A DNA stretch of 64,000 bases from Bacillota bacterium (GCA_017444985.1 JAFSVK010000170.1:1-64000); one strand, 5' to 3'; shown: positions 7,784 to 17,004, numbered from the stretch's first letter. Numbers and translations: made by a program. Notes: generated by a model from the letters alone, not told the origin.

Positions 7784-8485
7784 ATGTATAAAAGAGTTAT
7801 CCTTAAACTCAGTGGAGAGGCATTAGCCGGGAATACCGATAAAAGTTACGATCTTTCCACTATAAATGCTGTTATAGAACAGATAAAAACCATTATCTCG
7901 GAAGGAAGCCAAGTTTGTCTTGTTATAGGTGGAGGGAACTACTGGCGAGGCAGAAGTGCAGACCCCGATATGGACAGAGTAAAGGCAGATCAAATAGGTA
8001 TGCTTGCCACAGTCATGAATGCCATTTATTTTTCCGATTGCTGTGCCAGACAAGGTGTTACAGCAAAGGTAATGACTCCCATAACCATAGGTGCTGTTAC
8101 CGAGATGTTTAATAAAGACAAGGCTATAGAAGAGCTTGAAAAAGGAAATGTTCTTATATTTGCGGCGGGAATAGGGCATCCCTTCTTTTCAACAGACACC
8201 GTTACAGCTTTAAGAGCCTGTGAACTTGAAGCTGATGCTCTTCTTTTTGCTAAAGCGGTAGACGGTGTTTATGATAAAGATCCCGCAAAACACCCGGATG
8301 CCAAGAAATTTGATGTGATACCTTGTAAGGATATTGTTGAAAAAAATCTTAAAGTTGTTGATATTGCGGCGGCAAATCTTTGCTATGAAAATAAAATACC
8401 TGTTGTTATTTTCGGCCTTTCCGAAGAAAACAGTATTATAAGAGCCGCACATGGCGAAAAAATAGGTACAGTGGTTACCGTCTAA
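7784..8485 (+). CDS. pyrH: UMP kinase
   Basis: Phosphorylates UMP to UDP in pyrimidine nucleotide synthesis; hexameric and cytoplasmic. The 233 residues match the family length. Visible features are the N-terminal LKLSGEAL, VIGGGNYWRGR, and the amino-acid-kinase nucleotide region AKAVDGVYDKDP. The start ATG 7784 follows TAGGAGGAA. An ATG 30 bases upstream, at 7754, is rejected because it lies inside the terminator stem and would add a non-homologous leader. The usual neighbours rpsB and tsf are absent; instead the Hsp70 cassette precedes it, with only a terminator-like hairpin and no visible promoter between. Confidence 0.95.
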   Translation: MYKRVILKLSGEALAGNTDKSYDLSTINAVIEQIKTIISEGSQVCLVIGGGNYWRGRSADPDMDRVKADQIGMLATVMNAIYFSDCCARQGVTAKVMTPITIGAVTEMFNKDKAIEELEKGNVLIFAAGIGHPFFSTDTVTALRACELEADALLFAKAVDGVYDKDPAKHPDAKKFDVIPCKDIVEKNLKVVDIAAANLCYENKIPVVIFGLSEENSIIRAAHGEKIGTVVTV

Positions 8486-8497
8486 GGAGGTTTAAAA

Positions 8498-9052
8498 ATG
8501 TCTGATTACACAAAAGTATATTCCGAAAAAATGGATAAGAGCGTTAAGGCTCTTGAAAATGAGCTTATAACCGTTAGAGCGGGAAGAGCTAACCCCCATG
8601 TATTAGATAAAGTAACAGCAGAGGCTTACGGCACTGAGATGCCTATAAATCAGCTGGCAAATATCTCTTCCCCCGAGGCGAGAGTTATAGCTATAAATCC
8701 TTTCGACGCTTCTACGCTTAAGGCTATAGAAAGAGCTATAAACGCATCTGATATAGGTATACACCCCAATAACGACGGTAAGGTTATACGCCTTATTTTC
8801 CCCGAGCTTACAGAGGAAAGAAGAAAAGAACTTACAAAGGATATAAAGAAAAAAGGCGAAGATACCAAAGTAGCTATAAGAAACATCCGCAGAGACGGTG
8901 TAGACCACATTAAAAAGCTTGAAAAAAGCGGCGAGATCACAGAAGACACAAGAGATGAGATCTTAGAGGAAATGCAAAAGCTTACGGATAAACATATAGC
9001 CGATATCGATAAATCCATAGAAGCAAAGACAAAAGAAATTATGTCAATATAA
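8498..9052 (+). CDS. frr: Ribosome recycling factor
   Basis: Splits post-termination ribosomes together with EF-G. The 184 residues are the standard length. Recognisable parts are the N-terminal helix ending in ELITVRAGRANPHVLD, the IAINPFD segment, and LTEERRKEL...KKKGEDTKVAIRNIR. It follows pyrH by 12 bp with an AAGGAGG site, the standard pyrH-frr pairing. Confidence 0.96.
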   Translation: MSDYTKVYSEKMDKSVKALENELITVRAGRANPHVLDKVTAEAYGTEMPINQLANISSPEARVIAINPFDASTLKAIERAINASDIGIHPNNDGKVIRLIFPELTEERRKELTKDIKKKGEDTKVAIRNIRRDGVDHIKKLEKSGEITEDTRDEILEEMQKLTDKHIADIDKSIEAKTKEIMSI

Positions 9053-9093
9053 TATCGACAAATTTTACCTTTAACAAAATATCCAAAGAAATC

Positions 9094-9121
9094 AACCCCC
9101 GATAAATGACGGGGGTTTTTT
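9094..9121 (+). terminator. Terminator after frr
   Basis: AACCCCCG and CGGGGGTT form a GC-rich 8-bp stem with an 8-base loop, followed by a T run. It closes the pyrH-frr unit. Confidence 0.9.
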
Positions 9122-9159
9122 CATAAAAGAAAACACTTCAAATATATTGTTGTAAAATA

Positions 9160-9188
9160 TTGACTTTTTTGTGTTTTTTTGGTAAAAT
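9160..9188 (+). promoter_or_regulatory. Promoter of tRNA-Leu
   Basis: TTGACT (9160-9165) and TAAAAT (9183-9188) are 17 bp apart, 10 bp before the first tRNA base. Confidence 0.7.
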
Positions 9189-9198
9189 TATTTTGTAT

Positions 9199-9278
9199 GC
9201 GGACGTGGCGGAATTGGTAGACGCGCCGGACTTAGAATCCGGTTCTTCGGAGTGCGGGTTCAAGTCCCGCCGTCCGCA
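9199..9278 (+). tRNA. tRNA-Leu (UAG)
   Basis: The acceptor arms GCGGACG (9199-9205) and CGTCCGC (9271-9277) pair fully. The anticodon arm CCGGA-CTTAGAA-TCCGG carries TAG, which reads CUA and related Leu codons. The T arm is GCGGG-TTCAAGT-CCCGC, and a class-II variable arm (TTCTTCGGAGT) is present but short. The discriminator base is A, and CCA is not encoded. Confidence 0.95.
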
Positions 9279-9285
9279 TTCTCAC

Positions 9286-9307
9286 GCATCCGAGGGATGC
9301 TTTTTTT
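9286..9307 (+). terminator. Terminator after tRNA-Leu
   Basis: GCATCC-GAG-GGATGC followed by seven T residues, 8 bp after the tRNA. Confidence 0.85.
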
Positions 9308-9391
9308 ATTAAAAGAAAGCTGCTTTACCGATATCACGGTATATGACAGGTTACATTCAACACTAATTCATCGAAAAAACTTTAGATTTAA

Positions 9392-9548
9392 GGGGAGCTC
9401 TAAAAAGTGCTATTGAAGTAAAATTGAGATAGCTTGTTCGAGGACTAGGAAATGGCTCGAAGCCAATGTAGAGCATTGGTGAGAGACATTGACGACGTAC
9501 TCGGGCAAGATAGCAAATTTTACGATTTATGAGTTTTTAGAGGTGCCC
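9392..9548 (+). repeat. MITE-like repeat, copy 2, with TTAA target duplication
   Basis: This element of 157 bp starts GGGGAGCTCTAAAAAG and ends TTTTTAGAGGTGCCC, which are imperfect terminal inverted repeats. It is flanked by TTAA on both sides (9388-9391 and 9549-9552), a direct target duplication. A second inverted pair lies further in: CTTGTTCGAG against CTCGGGCAAG, with T-G pairs allowed. A central hairpin CCAATG/CATTGG completes a nested fold. There is no ORF, so mobilisation would need a transposase encoded elsewhere. It lies between the tRNA-Leu terminator and rnhB. Confidence 0.88.
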
Positions 9549-9605
9549 TTAAGAAAGCTCCGATTAAAAGCTTTATATTGAATTTTTTATAAAATTGAGG
9601 TCAAT

Positions 9606-10367
9606 ATGGTTAGTATTTCATATATTAAAGATGAATTTAAAAATGCCGACTTGCAGGAAGCTTTAGCCTTGTGCGAGAAGTATTCCGATGATACCCGTGC
9701 AGGTGTAAAAGCTTGTATAACTGCCGCACAGAAAAGATACGACAAACATCTTTCGGAACAAAACAGATTAAAGGAAATGTATGTTTTTGAGAGAGAGTAT
9801 TACGATAAAGGCTATAATATCATAGCAGGCACCGATGAGGTGGGAAGAGGTCCTCTTGCAGGTCCTGTTGTTGCGGCTTGTGTCGTTTTGCCTAAAGATA
9901 CGCTTATAGAGGGTGTAAATGACAGCAAAAAGCTTTCAAAGAAGAAAAGAGAAGAACTTTATAAGCTTATACAAGAAAAAGCTTTAGCTATAGGTATAGG
10001 TATGGAAGACAATACCGTTATAGATGATATAAATATTTTAAATGCTACCTATTCCGCCATGAGAAAAGCCTTTTCCTCTTTATCTTTAAAGCCCGATATT
10101 TTGCTTGCCGATGCTGTTACTATCCCAAATATGGAAGTAGAGCAAAGAGGCATCATAAAAGGAGATGCAAAAAGCATAACCATAGCCTGTGCCAGTATTA
10201 TAGCAAAGGTAACAAGGGATAGAATGATGGAACAGTATGCCGAAGAATATCCTTGCTATGGTTTTGAAAGAAATATGGGCTACGGTTCGGGAGAACATAT
10301 AAATGCTCTAAGGCAATTCGGTCCCTGTCCCTTACACAGGAATTCGTTTATAGGAAATTTTGTATGA
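9606..10367 (+). CDS. rnhB: Ribonuclease HII
   Basis: Cuts the RNA strand of RNA-DNA hybrids and starts the removal of misincorporated ribonucleotides. The catalytic motif is GTDEVGRGPLAGPVVAA near residues 75-92 (Asp and Glu of DEVGRG). Asp in LLADAV and the conserved KGDAKSITIACASIIAKV region are also visible. At 253 residues it matches Bacillus RnhB, which has a similar extra N-terminal helical region of about 65 residues. GAGG lies upstream of the ATG. The gene opens a tight array running to birA. No clear promoter was seen between the repeat and the start codon. Confidence 0.95.
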   Translation: MVSISYIKDEFKNADLQEALALCEKYSDDTRAGVKACITAAQKRYDKHLSEQNRLKEMYVFEREYYDKGYNIIAGTDEVGRGPLAGPVVAACVVLPKDTLIEGVNDSKKLSKKKREELYKLIQEKALAIGIGMEDNTVIDDINILNATYSAMRKAFSSLSLKPDILLADAVTIPNMEVEQRGIIKGDAKSITIACASIIAKVTRDRMMEQYAEEYPCYGFERNMGYGSGEHINALRQFGPCPLHRNSFIGNFV

Positions 10368-10702
10368 ATAACAGAGAATACGGCAGAATAGGCGAAAAAA
10401 TAGCTACCGAATATTTAAGAAAAAAGGGTTGGACTATCATCGCTCAAAATTATAACACCAAAGTCGGTGAAATAGACATTATAGCTATTGATAGTGATTA
10501 TCTTGTATTTATAGAGGTAAAGGCGAGAAACGACATATCAAAGGGATATCCGCGAGAGGCTGTTACAAAGTACAAACAAAATCGCATCAGAAAAGCGGCA
10601 CTTATGTTTATAGCTCAAAACAAAAAAGAAAATGCTAAATGTAGATTTGATGTTATAGAGATCTTAAACGGAAATATAGAGCATATTGTAAATGCTTTTT
10701 AG
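10364..10702 (+). CDS. YraN family protein (UPF0102), nuclease fold
   Basis: The 112-residue protein has the conserved pattern of the UPF0102 family: GRIGEKIATEYLRKKGW, then VGEIDIIAID, and LVFIEVKAR. The E-x(n)-EIDxI...EVK arrangement matches a restriction-endonuclease/Holliday-junction resolvase-like fold, and activity is inferred only from that. It overlaps the rnhB stop by 4 bp (ATGA), so translation is coupled. The rnhB-yraN pairing is widespread in Firmicutes. Confidence 0.9.
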   Translation: MNNREYGRIGEKIATEYLRKKGWTIIAQNYNTKVGEIDIIAIDSDYLVFIEVKARNDISKGYPREAVTKYKQNRIRKAALMFIAQNKKENAKCRFDVIEILNGNIEHIVNAF

Positions 10703-10711
10703 GAGTAAACT

Positions 10712-11512
10712 ATGGTACTTACAGAAAAAAACGGTATAAAATACTATACTTTTAAAGGCTTTGAACAGTTACCTCACTGTTTTACCACAAGAGTAGGCGG
10801 CGTTTCTCAAGGCTCCTATTCTTCTCTAAATATGGCATTCAGGGAAGATAAAAGAGAAAATATACTTAAAAACTACGAGCTTGTATGTAATGCCATAGGT
10901 GTAAAAAAAGAAAATACTTTTTGGACAAAACAGGTTCATGGTGATAATATAGTTGTAGCCACCGAAGAAGACAGAGGTAAGGGTCTTTTAAAACCACGAG
11001 ATATAGAAGAGGGCTATGACGGTGTCATCACAAATATAAAAGATATTGTTCTTACGGGGTTTTCCGCAGATTGTGTACTTGTTTTTTTCTATGATGCCAA
11101 AAGAAAAGTCATAGGTGTTACTCACAGCGGTTGGAGAGGCACCGTAAAAAAAATAGTACAAAAAACAGTACAAAAAATGCAAACTGTTTTCGGTTGCGAT
11201 CCAAAGGACATAGTATGCGGAATTTCCCCCTCTATAGGCTTAGACCATTTTGAAGTGGATGAGCCTGTAGTTACGGAATTTAAAAATACCTTTGGAAATA
11301 CCGTAGATAGTTATATCCTTGAAAAGGGCAACGGAAAATATCATATAGACCTAAACAGTATTGTGGAATACACCCTTTTAGGCTGTGGCATAGATTTAAA
11401 CAATATAGATAAGGCAACGGTTTGTACCATGTGTTATCCTCAGCTTTTCTATTCCCACAGAATAATGGGAAACAGTCGAGGCTCCATGGCAGGGCTTATA
11501 TCTTTAAGGTGA
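10712..11512 (+). CDS. pgeF: Purine nucleoside phosphorylase / laccase-domain protein, YfiH family
   Basis: The 266 residues belong to the YfiH/YlmD (PgeF) family, described as purine nucleoside-processing and peptidoglycan-editing enzymes. Visible motifs are TRVGGVSQGSYSSLNM, the metal-binding segment KQVHGDN, the DCVLVFFYD/GVTHSGWRGTV block, and FYSHR near the C terminus. The zinc-binding His/Cys set (His of QVHG, Cys of ADC, His of THSGW) is intact. RBS AGGAG precedes the ATG; the gene follows yraN by 9 bp. Confidence 0.9.
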   Translation: MVLTEKNGIKYYTFKGFEQLPHCFTTRVGGVSQGSYSSLNMAFREDKRENILKNYELVCNAIGVKKENTFWTKQVHGDNIVVATEEDRGKGLLKPRDIEEGYDGVITNIKDIVLTGFSADCVLVFFYDAKRKVIGVTHSGWRGTVKKIVQKTVQKMQTVFGCDPKDIVCGISPSIGLDHFEVDEPVVTEFKNTFGNTVDSYILEKGNGKYHIDLNSIVEYTLLGCGIDLNNIDKATVCTMCYPQLFYSHRIMGNSRGSMAGLISLR

Positions 11513-11518
11513 TAAATT

Positions 11519-12838
11519 TTGAATAAACAAAATACCGTTATAAAGGTGGAAAAAGGTTCTATTGCCGAAGAAATGGGCATAGAAGTGGGAGATATACTGC
11601 TTGAGATAAACGGACAGCAGATCAAAGATGTATTTGATTACAGGTATCTTATACATGATGAATATCTTGTTGTGGATATACAAAAGGCAAACGGTGAACA
11701 GTGGTCTCTTGAAATTGAAAAAGAAGAGTGGGAGGATCTGGGCTTTGTTTTTGGCTCAGGGCTTATGGACAGAGCTATGCATTGCTCCAACCGCTGTATA
11801 TTCTGTTTTATAGACCAGCTTCCCAAGGGTATGAGGAAAGAACTATATTTTAAGGACGATGATTCAAGGCTTTCCTTTCTGCATGGCAACTATGTAACAC
11901 TTACAAATATGTCGGATGAAGATATAGACAGGATCGTTTTTTACCATCTCTCACCCATAAATATATCCGTACACACTACCAATATGGAACTGCGGGAAAA
12001 AATGCTTAAAAATAAAAATGTTACCAATCTAATGGACTATATCACCCGTCTTTCCGAAGGTGGTATTAAAATGAACTTTCAAATCGTACTTTGCAGAAAT
12101 ATAAACGACGGCAAGGAACTTGAACGAACGATAAAAGATTTGGGGCGGTTTATAGAAAATACATTAAGTATATCCATAGTACCTTTCGGAAGAACAAAAT
12201 TCAGAGAAGGCTTGTATGATATAGAACTTTTTGATAAAGACTCAGCCTCTAAAGTTATAGACGAGGTAGAGGAAATGCAAAAGTACTACCTAAAAAATCA
12301 CGGCACATACTTTTGCCATCTTTCGGATGAGTTTTATATTATGGCTGAAAGACCTATGCCCGAATATGACACCTATGAGGGTTTCCCTCAGCTTGAAAAC
12401 GGTGTGGGAATGATAACACTGCAGGATAGGGAACTGCATGAAGCCATTGAAAATACACCTTCGGATAATATTAAAAGAACATTATCCGTGGCAACGGGAA
12501 AAAGCGCTTTTAATTTTATAAATAAAATATGTAAAGATATCACAAAAAAATTTCCCAATACTCATATTTTGGTATATTGTATCGAAAATGAATTTTTCGG
12601 TAAAGATATTACGGTAAGTGGACTTCTTACAGGCAGTGATATAGTTAGCCAACTTAAGGACAAAAAACTCGGTTCTGCCCTTATAATATCGGAAAATGCT
12701 TTCAGTAACGATACCGACCTTATGCTTGATGATATGACAAGGCAGGATGTGGAAAAACATTTAAATGTAAGAGTTATAAAGGGAAAATGTGACGGTACAC
12801 AAATGTTAAAACAAATACTTGATGTGGAGGATAAATAA
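11519..12838 (+). CDS. DUF512 protein with PDZ and radical-SAM-like domains
   Basis: This 439-residue protein has an N-terminal PDZ-like segment (residues 8-60, with GSIAEEMGIEVGDILLEING). A CxxxCxFCF cluster near residue 90 (SNRCIFCFIDQLPKGMR) is of the radical-SAM type. The DUF512 C-terminal domain follows, with CHLSDEFY and the TGKSAF region. The family is conserved in Clostridia and cyanobacteria, usually next to der; its reaction is unknown. The start is TTG 11519, supported by AAGGTGAT six bases upstream. Its stop is directly followed by the der start, so the two are probably translated together. Confidence 0.9.
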   Translation: MNKQNTVIKVEKGSIAEEMGIEVGDILLEINGQQIKDVFDYRYLIHDEYLVVDIQKANGEQWSLEIEKEEWEDLGFVFGSGLMDRAMHCSNRCIFCFIDQLPKGMRKELYFKDDDSRLSFLHGNYVTLTNMSDEDIDRIVFYHLSPINISVHTTNMELREKMLKNKNVTNLMDYITRLSEGGIKMNFQIVLCRNINDGKELERTIKDLGRFIENTLSISIVPFGRTKFREGLYDIELFDKDSASKVIDEVEEMQKYYLKNHGTYFCHLSDEFYIMAERPMPEYDTYEGFPQLENGVGMITLQDRELHEAIENTPSDNIKRTLSVATGKSAFNFINKICKDITKKFPNTHILVYCIENEFFGKDITVSGLLTGSDIVSQLKDKKLGSALIISENAFSNDTDLMLDDMTRQDVEKHLNVRVIKGKCDGTQMLKQILDVEDK

Positions 12839-14158
12839 ATGGCAAAACCCATACTTGCGATAGTTGGTAGACCAAACGTAGGCAAATCCACTCTCTTTAA
12901 CAGAATAGCAGGCGAGAGGATATCCATTGTGGAAAATACTCCGGGTGTTACAAGAGACAGGATATATGCAGATGCGGAGTGGTTAGACAAACATTTTACA
13001 ATAATAGATACGGGTGGTCTTGAACCCGAAAGCGAAGATGCCATGCTTAGGCATATGTATATACAGGCTCAAATAGCTATAGAATCAGCCGATGTTATAC
13101 TCTTTGTTACCGATGTAAGAACGGGTATGACGGATATGGATATGCAGGTGGCAAACATACTCAGAAAATCTAAAAAGCCTGTTGTCCTTGCTGTAAACAA
13201 AGTAGACGATCTGGCTAAATACGGTATGCAGGTGTACGAATTTTATTCCCTTGGCCTTGGAGAACCCTTTGGTGTTTCGGGAGCTCAGCCTTTGGGCTTG
13301 GGAGATCTTCTTGATGAGATCATAAAACATTTCCCAAAAGAAAAACTTGAGGGAGAAGAAGAGGACTCCATAAAGGTAGCTATTATCGGAAGACCTAATG
13401 TTGGAAAATCCTCCCTTGTTAACAGAATTTTAGGTGAAAACAGAGTTATAGTAAGTGATGTGGCAGGTACAACAAGAGATGCCATAGACTCCGAGTATGT
13501 GTATAACAAGCAGAAATATACCTTTATAGATACTGCGGGTATGCGCAGAAAATCAAAAATAAAAGAAGATATAGAAAAGTACTCCATAATAAGAGCTGTA
13601 GCGGCAATTGAAAGAGCGGATGTATGTATTATGATGCTCAATGCCGAAGAGGGCGTTACGGATCAGGATACCAAGATAGCAGGTATTGCTCACGAAGCAG
13701 GTAAGGGTGTTATAATTTGTGTTAACAAGTGGGATCTTATAGAAAAAGATAACCACACTATGAATAAGTTTATGAAGGAGATTGACGAGGAGTTTAAATA
13801 TCTTTCATACGCTCCCAAGCTTTTCATCTCTGCGGCAACGGGACAAAGAGTAACAAAGCTTTTCGAACTCATAACCATAGTAAACGAAAGTAATAACAGA
13901 AGGGTACAAACAGGTGTATTAAACGATGTACTTATAGAAGCTATGGCTATGAATCAGCCTCCCGCAGAAAAAGGCAGACCCTTGAAAATATACTATATTA
14001 CAGAAGTATCCGTGCGACCTCCCACATTTGTACTTTTTGTAAACGATACCACACTTCTCCATTTTTCATATAAGAGATATATTGAAAATCAGCTTAGAGA
14101 AGCCTTTGGTTTTGTGGGTACACCCATACATTTTATCGCAAGGAACAGAAAGGAATAG
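12839..14158 (+). CDS. der: Ribosome biogenesis GTPase Der
   Basis: This GTPase has two tandem G domains and helps assemble the 50S subunit. The 439 residues are the family length. G domain 1 has [12 protein letters not shown] (10-21), DTGG and NKVDD; G domain 2 has [12 protein letters not shown] near 185, DTAGMRRK and NKWD. The KH-like C-terminal domain ends with [15 protein letters not shown]. The start ATG abuts the preceding stop codon, with GGAGG 8 bp upstream. Confidence 0.97.
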   Translation: MAKPILAIVGRPNVGKSTLFNRIAGERISIVENTPGVTRDRIYADAEWLDKHFTIIDTGGLEPESEDAMLRHMYIQAQIAIESADVILFVTDVRTGMTDMDMQVANILRKSKKPVVLAVNKVDDLAKYGMQVYEFYSLGLGEPFGVSGAQPLGLGDLLDEIIKHFPKEKLEGEEEDSIKVAIIGRPNVGKSSLVNRILGENRVIVSDVAGTTRDAIDSEYVYNKQKYTFIDTAGMRRKSKIKEDIEKYSIIRAVAAIERADVCIMMLNAEEGVTDQDTKIAGIAHEAGKGVIICVNKWDLIEKDNHTMNKFMKEIDEEFKYLSYAPKLFISAATGQRVTKLFELITIVNESNNRRVQTGVLNDVLIEAMAMNQPPAEKGRPLKIYYITEVSVRPPTFVLFVNDTTLLHFSYKRYIENQLREAFGFVGTPIHFIARNRKE

Positions 14159-14161
14159 TAA

Positions 14162-14860
14162 ATGGAAAGAATTATCTGCCTTATTATAGGCTACTGTTTT
14201 GGCTGCATACAATCATCCTATATTTTCGGAAAGCTTATAGCACATATCGATATAAGAGACTACGGCAGCGGAAATGCAGGTTTTACCAATTCCACAAGAG
14301 TACTTGGAAAAAAAGTGGGTGCCCTCGTATTTATATGCGACCTTTTAAAACTTATAATCGCCTACTGTATATGTGCAGCGGTATTTAAGGGAAGCGGAAG
14401 CTTTTTCCCTAAGGGAGAAAACTTTCTCCCGGGAATATATGCAGGCTTAGGTGTTGTTTTGGGACACAACTTCCCGTTCTATTTAAAGTTTAAAGGCGGA
14501 AAGGGTATTGCCTGCACCTTAGGGCTTATGCTTTGCCTTGATTGGAGAATAGCACTTATGTCTTTTGTTATAGGCTTTGTGGTATTTTGGATAAAAAAAT
14601 ATATTTCACTTTCTTCTCTTGTAATGGCTACGGTTTTCCCCGTATTTATGCTTATATTTGAACCAAAGGGGCAATATGGTGCAGAAAGTATAATTATAAT
14701 GTTTGCACTTTGTGCACTTGCATTTTATAAACATAAGGCTAATATTGAAAGACTTTTATCGGGAACGGAGAGTAAATTCGGCTCCCGCGTATCCATAGAG
14801 AAAAAAGAAGAAAAAGCAGATACAAACTCGGTTTCAACCGGAAAAGGAGATGAACAGTAA
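14162..14860 (+). CDS. plsY: Acyl-phosphate:glycerol-3-phosphate acyltransferase
   Basis: Membrane enzyme that makes lysophosphatidic acid from acyl-phosphate and glycerol-3-phosphate, the first acylation of phospholipid synthesis. Visible PlsY motifs are SYIFGK, RDYGSGNAGFTNSTRVLGKK, and HNFPFYLKFKGGKGIA. There are about five hydrophobic segments. At 232 residues it is longer than usual by a charged, probably disordered tail of about 30 residues (SIEKKEEKADTN...). It is followed immediately by gpsA, which makes its substrate. Confidence 0.95.
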   Translation: MERIICLIIGYCFGCIQSSYIFGKLIAHIDIRDYGSGNAGFTNSTRVLGKKVGALVFICDLLKLIIAYCICAAVFKGSGSFFPKGENFLPGIYAGLGVVLGHNFPFYLKFKGGKGIACTLGLMLCLDWRIALMSFVIGFVVFWIKKYISLSSLVMATVFPVFMLIFEPKGQYGAESIIIMFALCALAFYKHKANIERLLSGTESKFGSRVSIEKKEEKADTNSVSTGKGDEQ

Positions 14861-15853
14861 ATGAAAACCGTTGCGGTAATAGGCTCGGGAAGCTGGGGAA
14901 CAGCTCTTGCAGTACAGCTTAAAAGAGCAGGGCTTAATGTTATACTTTGGTCATTTAAGGAAGAAGAGGCTGTTTCCATACTGGAAAACAGAGAAAATAA
15001 GGAGTTTCTTCCCGGTGTTAAGATAGACAAGGATATTATAGTAACAACAAAAGACGAGGACATTTCTTGGGCAGATATAGTTCTTTTTGCCACACCTTCT
15101 AAATTCGTCAGAAATATGGCAAAGAGGTTTGCACCTTACATTAAAGAAAAACAAATCGTTATAAATGTTGCAAAAGGTCTTGAAGAAGATACTCTTTTAA
15201 GACTTTCTCAGGTTATACAACAAGAAATACCCATCTGCACTCCCGTTGTGTTATCGGGTCCTTCTCACGCCGAAGAAGTGGGTAAAAATATGGCAACTAC
15301 CCTTGTAGCGGCATCGGAAGATATAGATGCGGCAAAAACTGTACAAAAGCTTTTTTCCACACCTATGTTTAGAATATATACAAGTACGGATATTATAGGT
15401 GTTGAAATAGGCGGAGCCCTTAAAAATCTTATTGCTCTTGCTGCGGGTATATCGGACGGCGTAGGCTACGGAGATAACACAAAGGCAGCTCTTATGACAA
15501 GAGGTATAGCGGAAATATCAAGGCTCGGAGTTGCCATGGGAGCCAAAGAAAAAACCTTTGCAGGGCTTAGCGGTATAGGCGACCTTATAGTGACCTGTAC
15601 AAGTAAACACTCCAGAAACCGTAATGCAGGAGAACTTTTGGGAAAAGGTAAGACCCTTGAAGAGGCTCTTGAACAGGTACACATGGTGGTTGAAGGTGTT
15701 GTAAATGCCAAAGCCGCCTATGAGCTTTCAAAAAGATATAATGTCAGTATGCCTATAACAGAAGAAATAAACAAGGTCATAGAAGGTAAAATAGAAGTCG
15801 AAAAGGCTGTTTACGAGCTTATGACAAGAGATTTTACCCATGAGGATAATTGA
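14861..15853 (+). CDS. gpsA: Glycerol-3-phosphate dehydrogenase [NAD(P)+]
   Basis: Reduces dihydroxyacetone phosphate to sn-glycerol-3-phosphate for phospholipid synthesis. The 330 residues carry the Rossmann motif VIGSGSWGTALAVQL (6-20), GPSHAEEV, the catalytic Lys region IGGALKNLIALAAG, and the substrate-binding GLSGIGDLIVTCTS, SRNR. The ATG starts directly after the plsY stop codon. Together with plsY and the later plsC (23477) it covers glycerolipid precursor synthesis. Confidence 0.97.
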   Translation: MKTVAVIGSGSWGTALAVQLKRAGLNVILWSFKEEEAVSILENRENKEFLPGVKIDKDIIVTTKDEDISWADIVLFATPSKFVRNMAKRFAPYIKEKQIVINVAKGLEEDTLLRLSQVIQQEIPICTPVVLSGPSHAEEVGKNMATTLVAASEDIDAAKTVQKLFSTPMFRIYTSTDIIGVEIGGALKNLIALAAGISDGVGYGDNTKAALMTRGIAEISRLGVAMGAKEKTFAGLSGIGDLIVTCTSKHSRNRNAGELLGKGKTLEEALEQVHMVVEGVVNAKAAYELSKRYNVSMPITEEINKVIEGKIEVEKAVYELMTRDFTHEDN

Positions 15854-16800
15854 CATTGATAAATAAAGTCCTTAATATCCTAAAAGAAAGTAAAGACTAC
15901 ATATCCGGAGAGGATATGGCTCAAAATTTAAGTTTGTCAAGAACTGCCGTTTGGAAATATATAAATAAATTGAAAAAAAACGGATATGATATTGTTTCAG
16001 TAACGGGAAAGGGTTATAAACTTATTGAAAACGATATTTTAAACGAAAATGAAATAACCTATCCCCATATATATTTCAAAGAGGAGATGACCTCTACAAA
16101 CAATGTTGCAAAGGAGCTTGCCTCAAAGGGGGCTCAAGAGGGACTTGTGGTAGTTTGCGACAAACAATCGGAAGGAAAAGGAAGACTTGGCAGAAGCTGG
16201 GAAGGCGATAACGGAAAGACCCTGTGTTTTTCTGTGTTGTTAAGACCAAAGCTTCCTCCTCACAAGGTATCAAAAATAACAATAATGGCTGGTATTGCCG
16301 TGTTGGAAGCTCTAAGAGAAATAACGGGATGCCCACTTTTTATAAAATGGCCTAACGATATTGTATACGAGGGTAAAAAAGTCTGCGGTATATTGACAGA
16401 AATGTCTGCAGAAGTGGATAATACAGAGTATGTGGTTTTAGGTGTGGGTATAAATGTAAATACGGATATTTTTCCAAAAAATATAAAAGAGATCGCTACT
16501 TCACTTTATATCCTTACGGGAGAAAAATACAAAAGAGCAAATGTACTTGATACTGCTTTAAAATATATCAAAAAGTATTATGATATATTTATAGACAGTG
16601 AGTTAAAAAATTTAAAAGAAGTGTACAATAGCTACTGTATAAATAAAGATAAGGCTGTTGAGACCATGGGTAAAAGTACGATATACGGTATAGCTCTCGG
16701 CATAAATGAAGAGGGCAGTTTGGAAATAAAAACCGAAGACGGAAAGATCGTTACGGTAATGAGTGGAGAAGTATCACTAAGAGGAGACGGCACATATTAA
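15850..16800 (+). CDS. birA: Biotin ligase with N-terminal repressor domain
   Basis: Attaches biotin to carboxylase subunits and probably represses biotin genes. The 316 residues contain an N-terminal winged helix (about 1-65; SGEDMAQNLSLSRTAVWKYINKL). The ligase domain has KQSEGKGRLGRSWEG, the IKWPNDIVYEGKKVCGILTE block and GVGINVN, and a small C-terminal domain follows. The start TTG 15850 overlaps the gpsA stop (TTGA); a second TTG two codons later is equally possible. Confidence 0.94.
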   Translation: MTLINKVLNILKESKDYISGEDMAQNLSLSRTAVWKYINKLKKNGYDIVSVTGKGYKLIENDILNENEITYPHIYFKEEMTSTNNVAKELASKGAQEGLVVVCDKQSEGKGRLGRSWEGDNGKTLCFSVLLRPKLPPHKVSKITIMAGIAVLEALREITGCPLFIKWPNDIVYEGKKVCGILTEMSAEVDNTEYVVLGVGINVNTDIFPKNIKEIATSLYILTGEKYKRANVLDTALKYIKKYYDIFIDSELKNLKEVYNSYCINKDKAVETMGKSTIYGIALGINEEGSLEIKTEDGKIVTVMSGEVSLRGDGTY

Positions 16801-16806
16801 AAAAAG

Positions 16807-16846
16807 AGGCTGCGAAAAAACACATTCTGTTTTTCACAGCCTTTTT
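16807..16846 (+). terminator. Terminator after birA
   Basis: AGGCTG (16807-16812) pairs with CAGCCT (16837-16842). The stem is extended by AAAAA/TTTTT towards the loop and followed by a T run. It separates the + strand operon from the opposite-strand tRNA-Ser. Confidence 0.85.
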
Positions 16847-16848
16847 AA

Positions 16849-16935
16849 CGGAGATGGTGGGAGTCGAACCCACGCGCCCTCTCGGACCTATCGCATTTCG
16901 AGTGCGACCTCTTACGACCACTTGAGTACATCTCC
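16849..16935 (-). tRNA. tRNA-Ser (CGA)
   Basis: Read on the minus strand, acceptor GGAGATG pairs with CATCTCC. The anticodon loop CTCGAAA gives CGA, which reads UCG. A long class-II variable arm and the T-loop GTTCGAC are present, and the discriminator is G as expected for serine. CCA is not encoded. Confidence 0.95.
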
Positions 16936-16945
16936 ATACATAACT

Positions 16946-16974
16946 ATATTAGCATACTAAATCCAAAAAATCAA
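16946..16974 (-). promoter_or_regulatory. Promoter of tRNA-Ser
   Basis: On the minus strand, TTGATT (16974-16969) and TAATAT (16951-16946) are 17 bp apart, 11 bp before the tRNA. Confidence 0.65.
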
Positions 16975-17004
16975 GCTTTTTTGTTATAATAGTGCAATTT
17001 ATCA

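Noticed and set aside
16981-16995. TATAAT box on the + strand near 16985
   Set aside because: No matching -35 box and no + strand gene follows; the DNA downstream is the minus-strand kinase-like gene.
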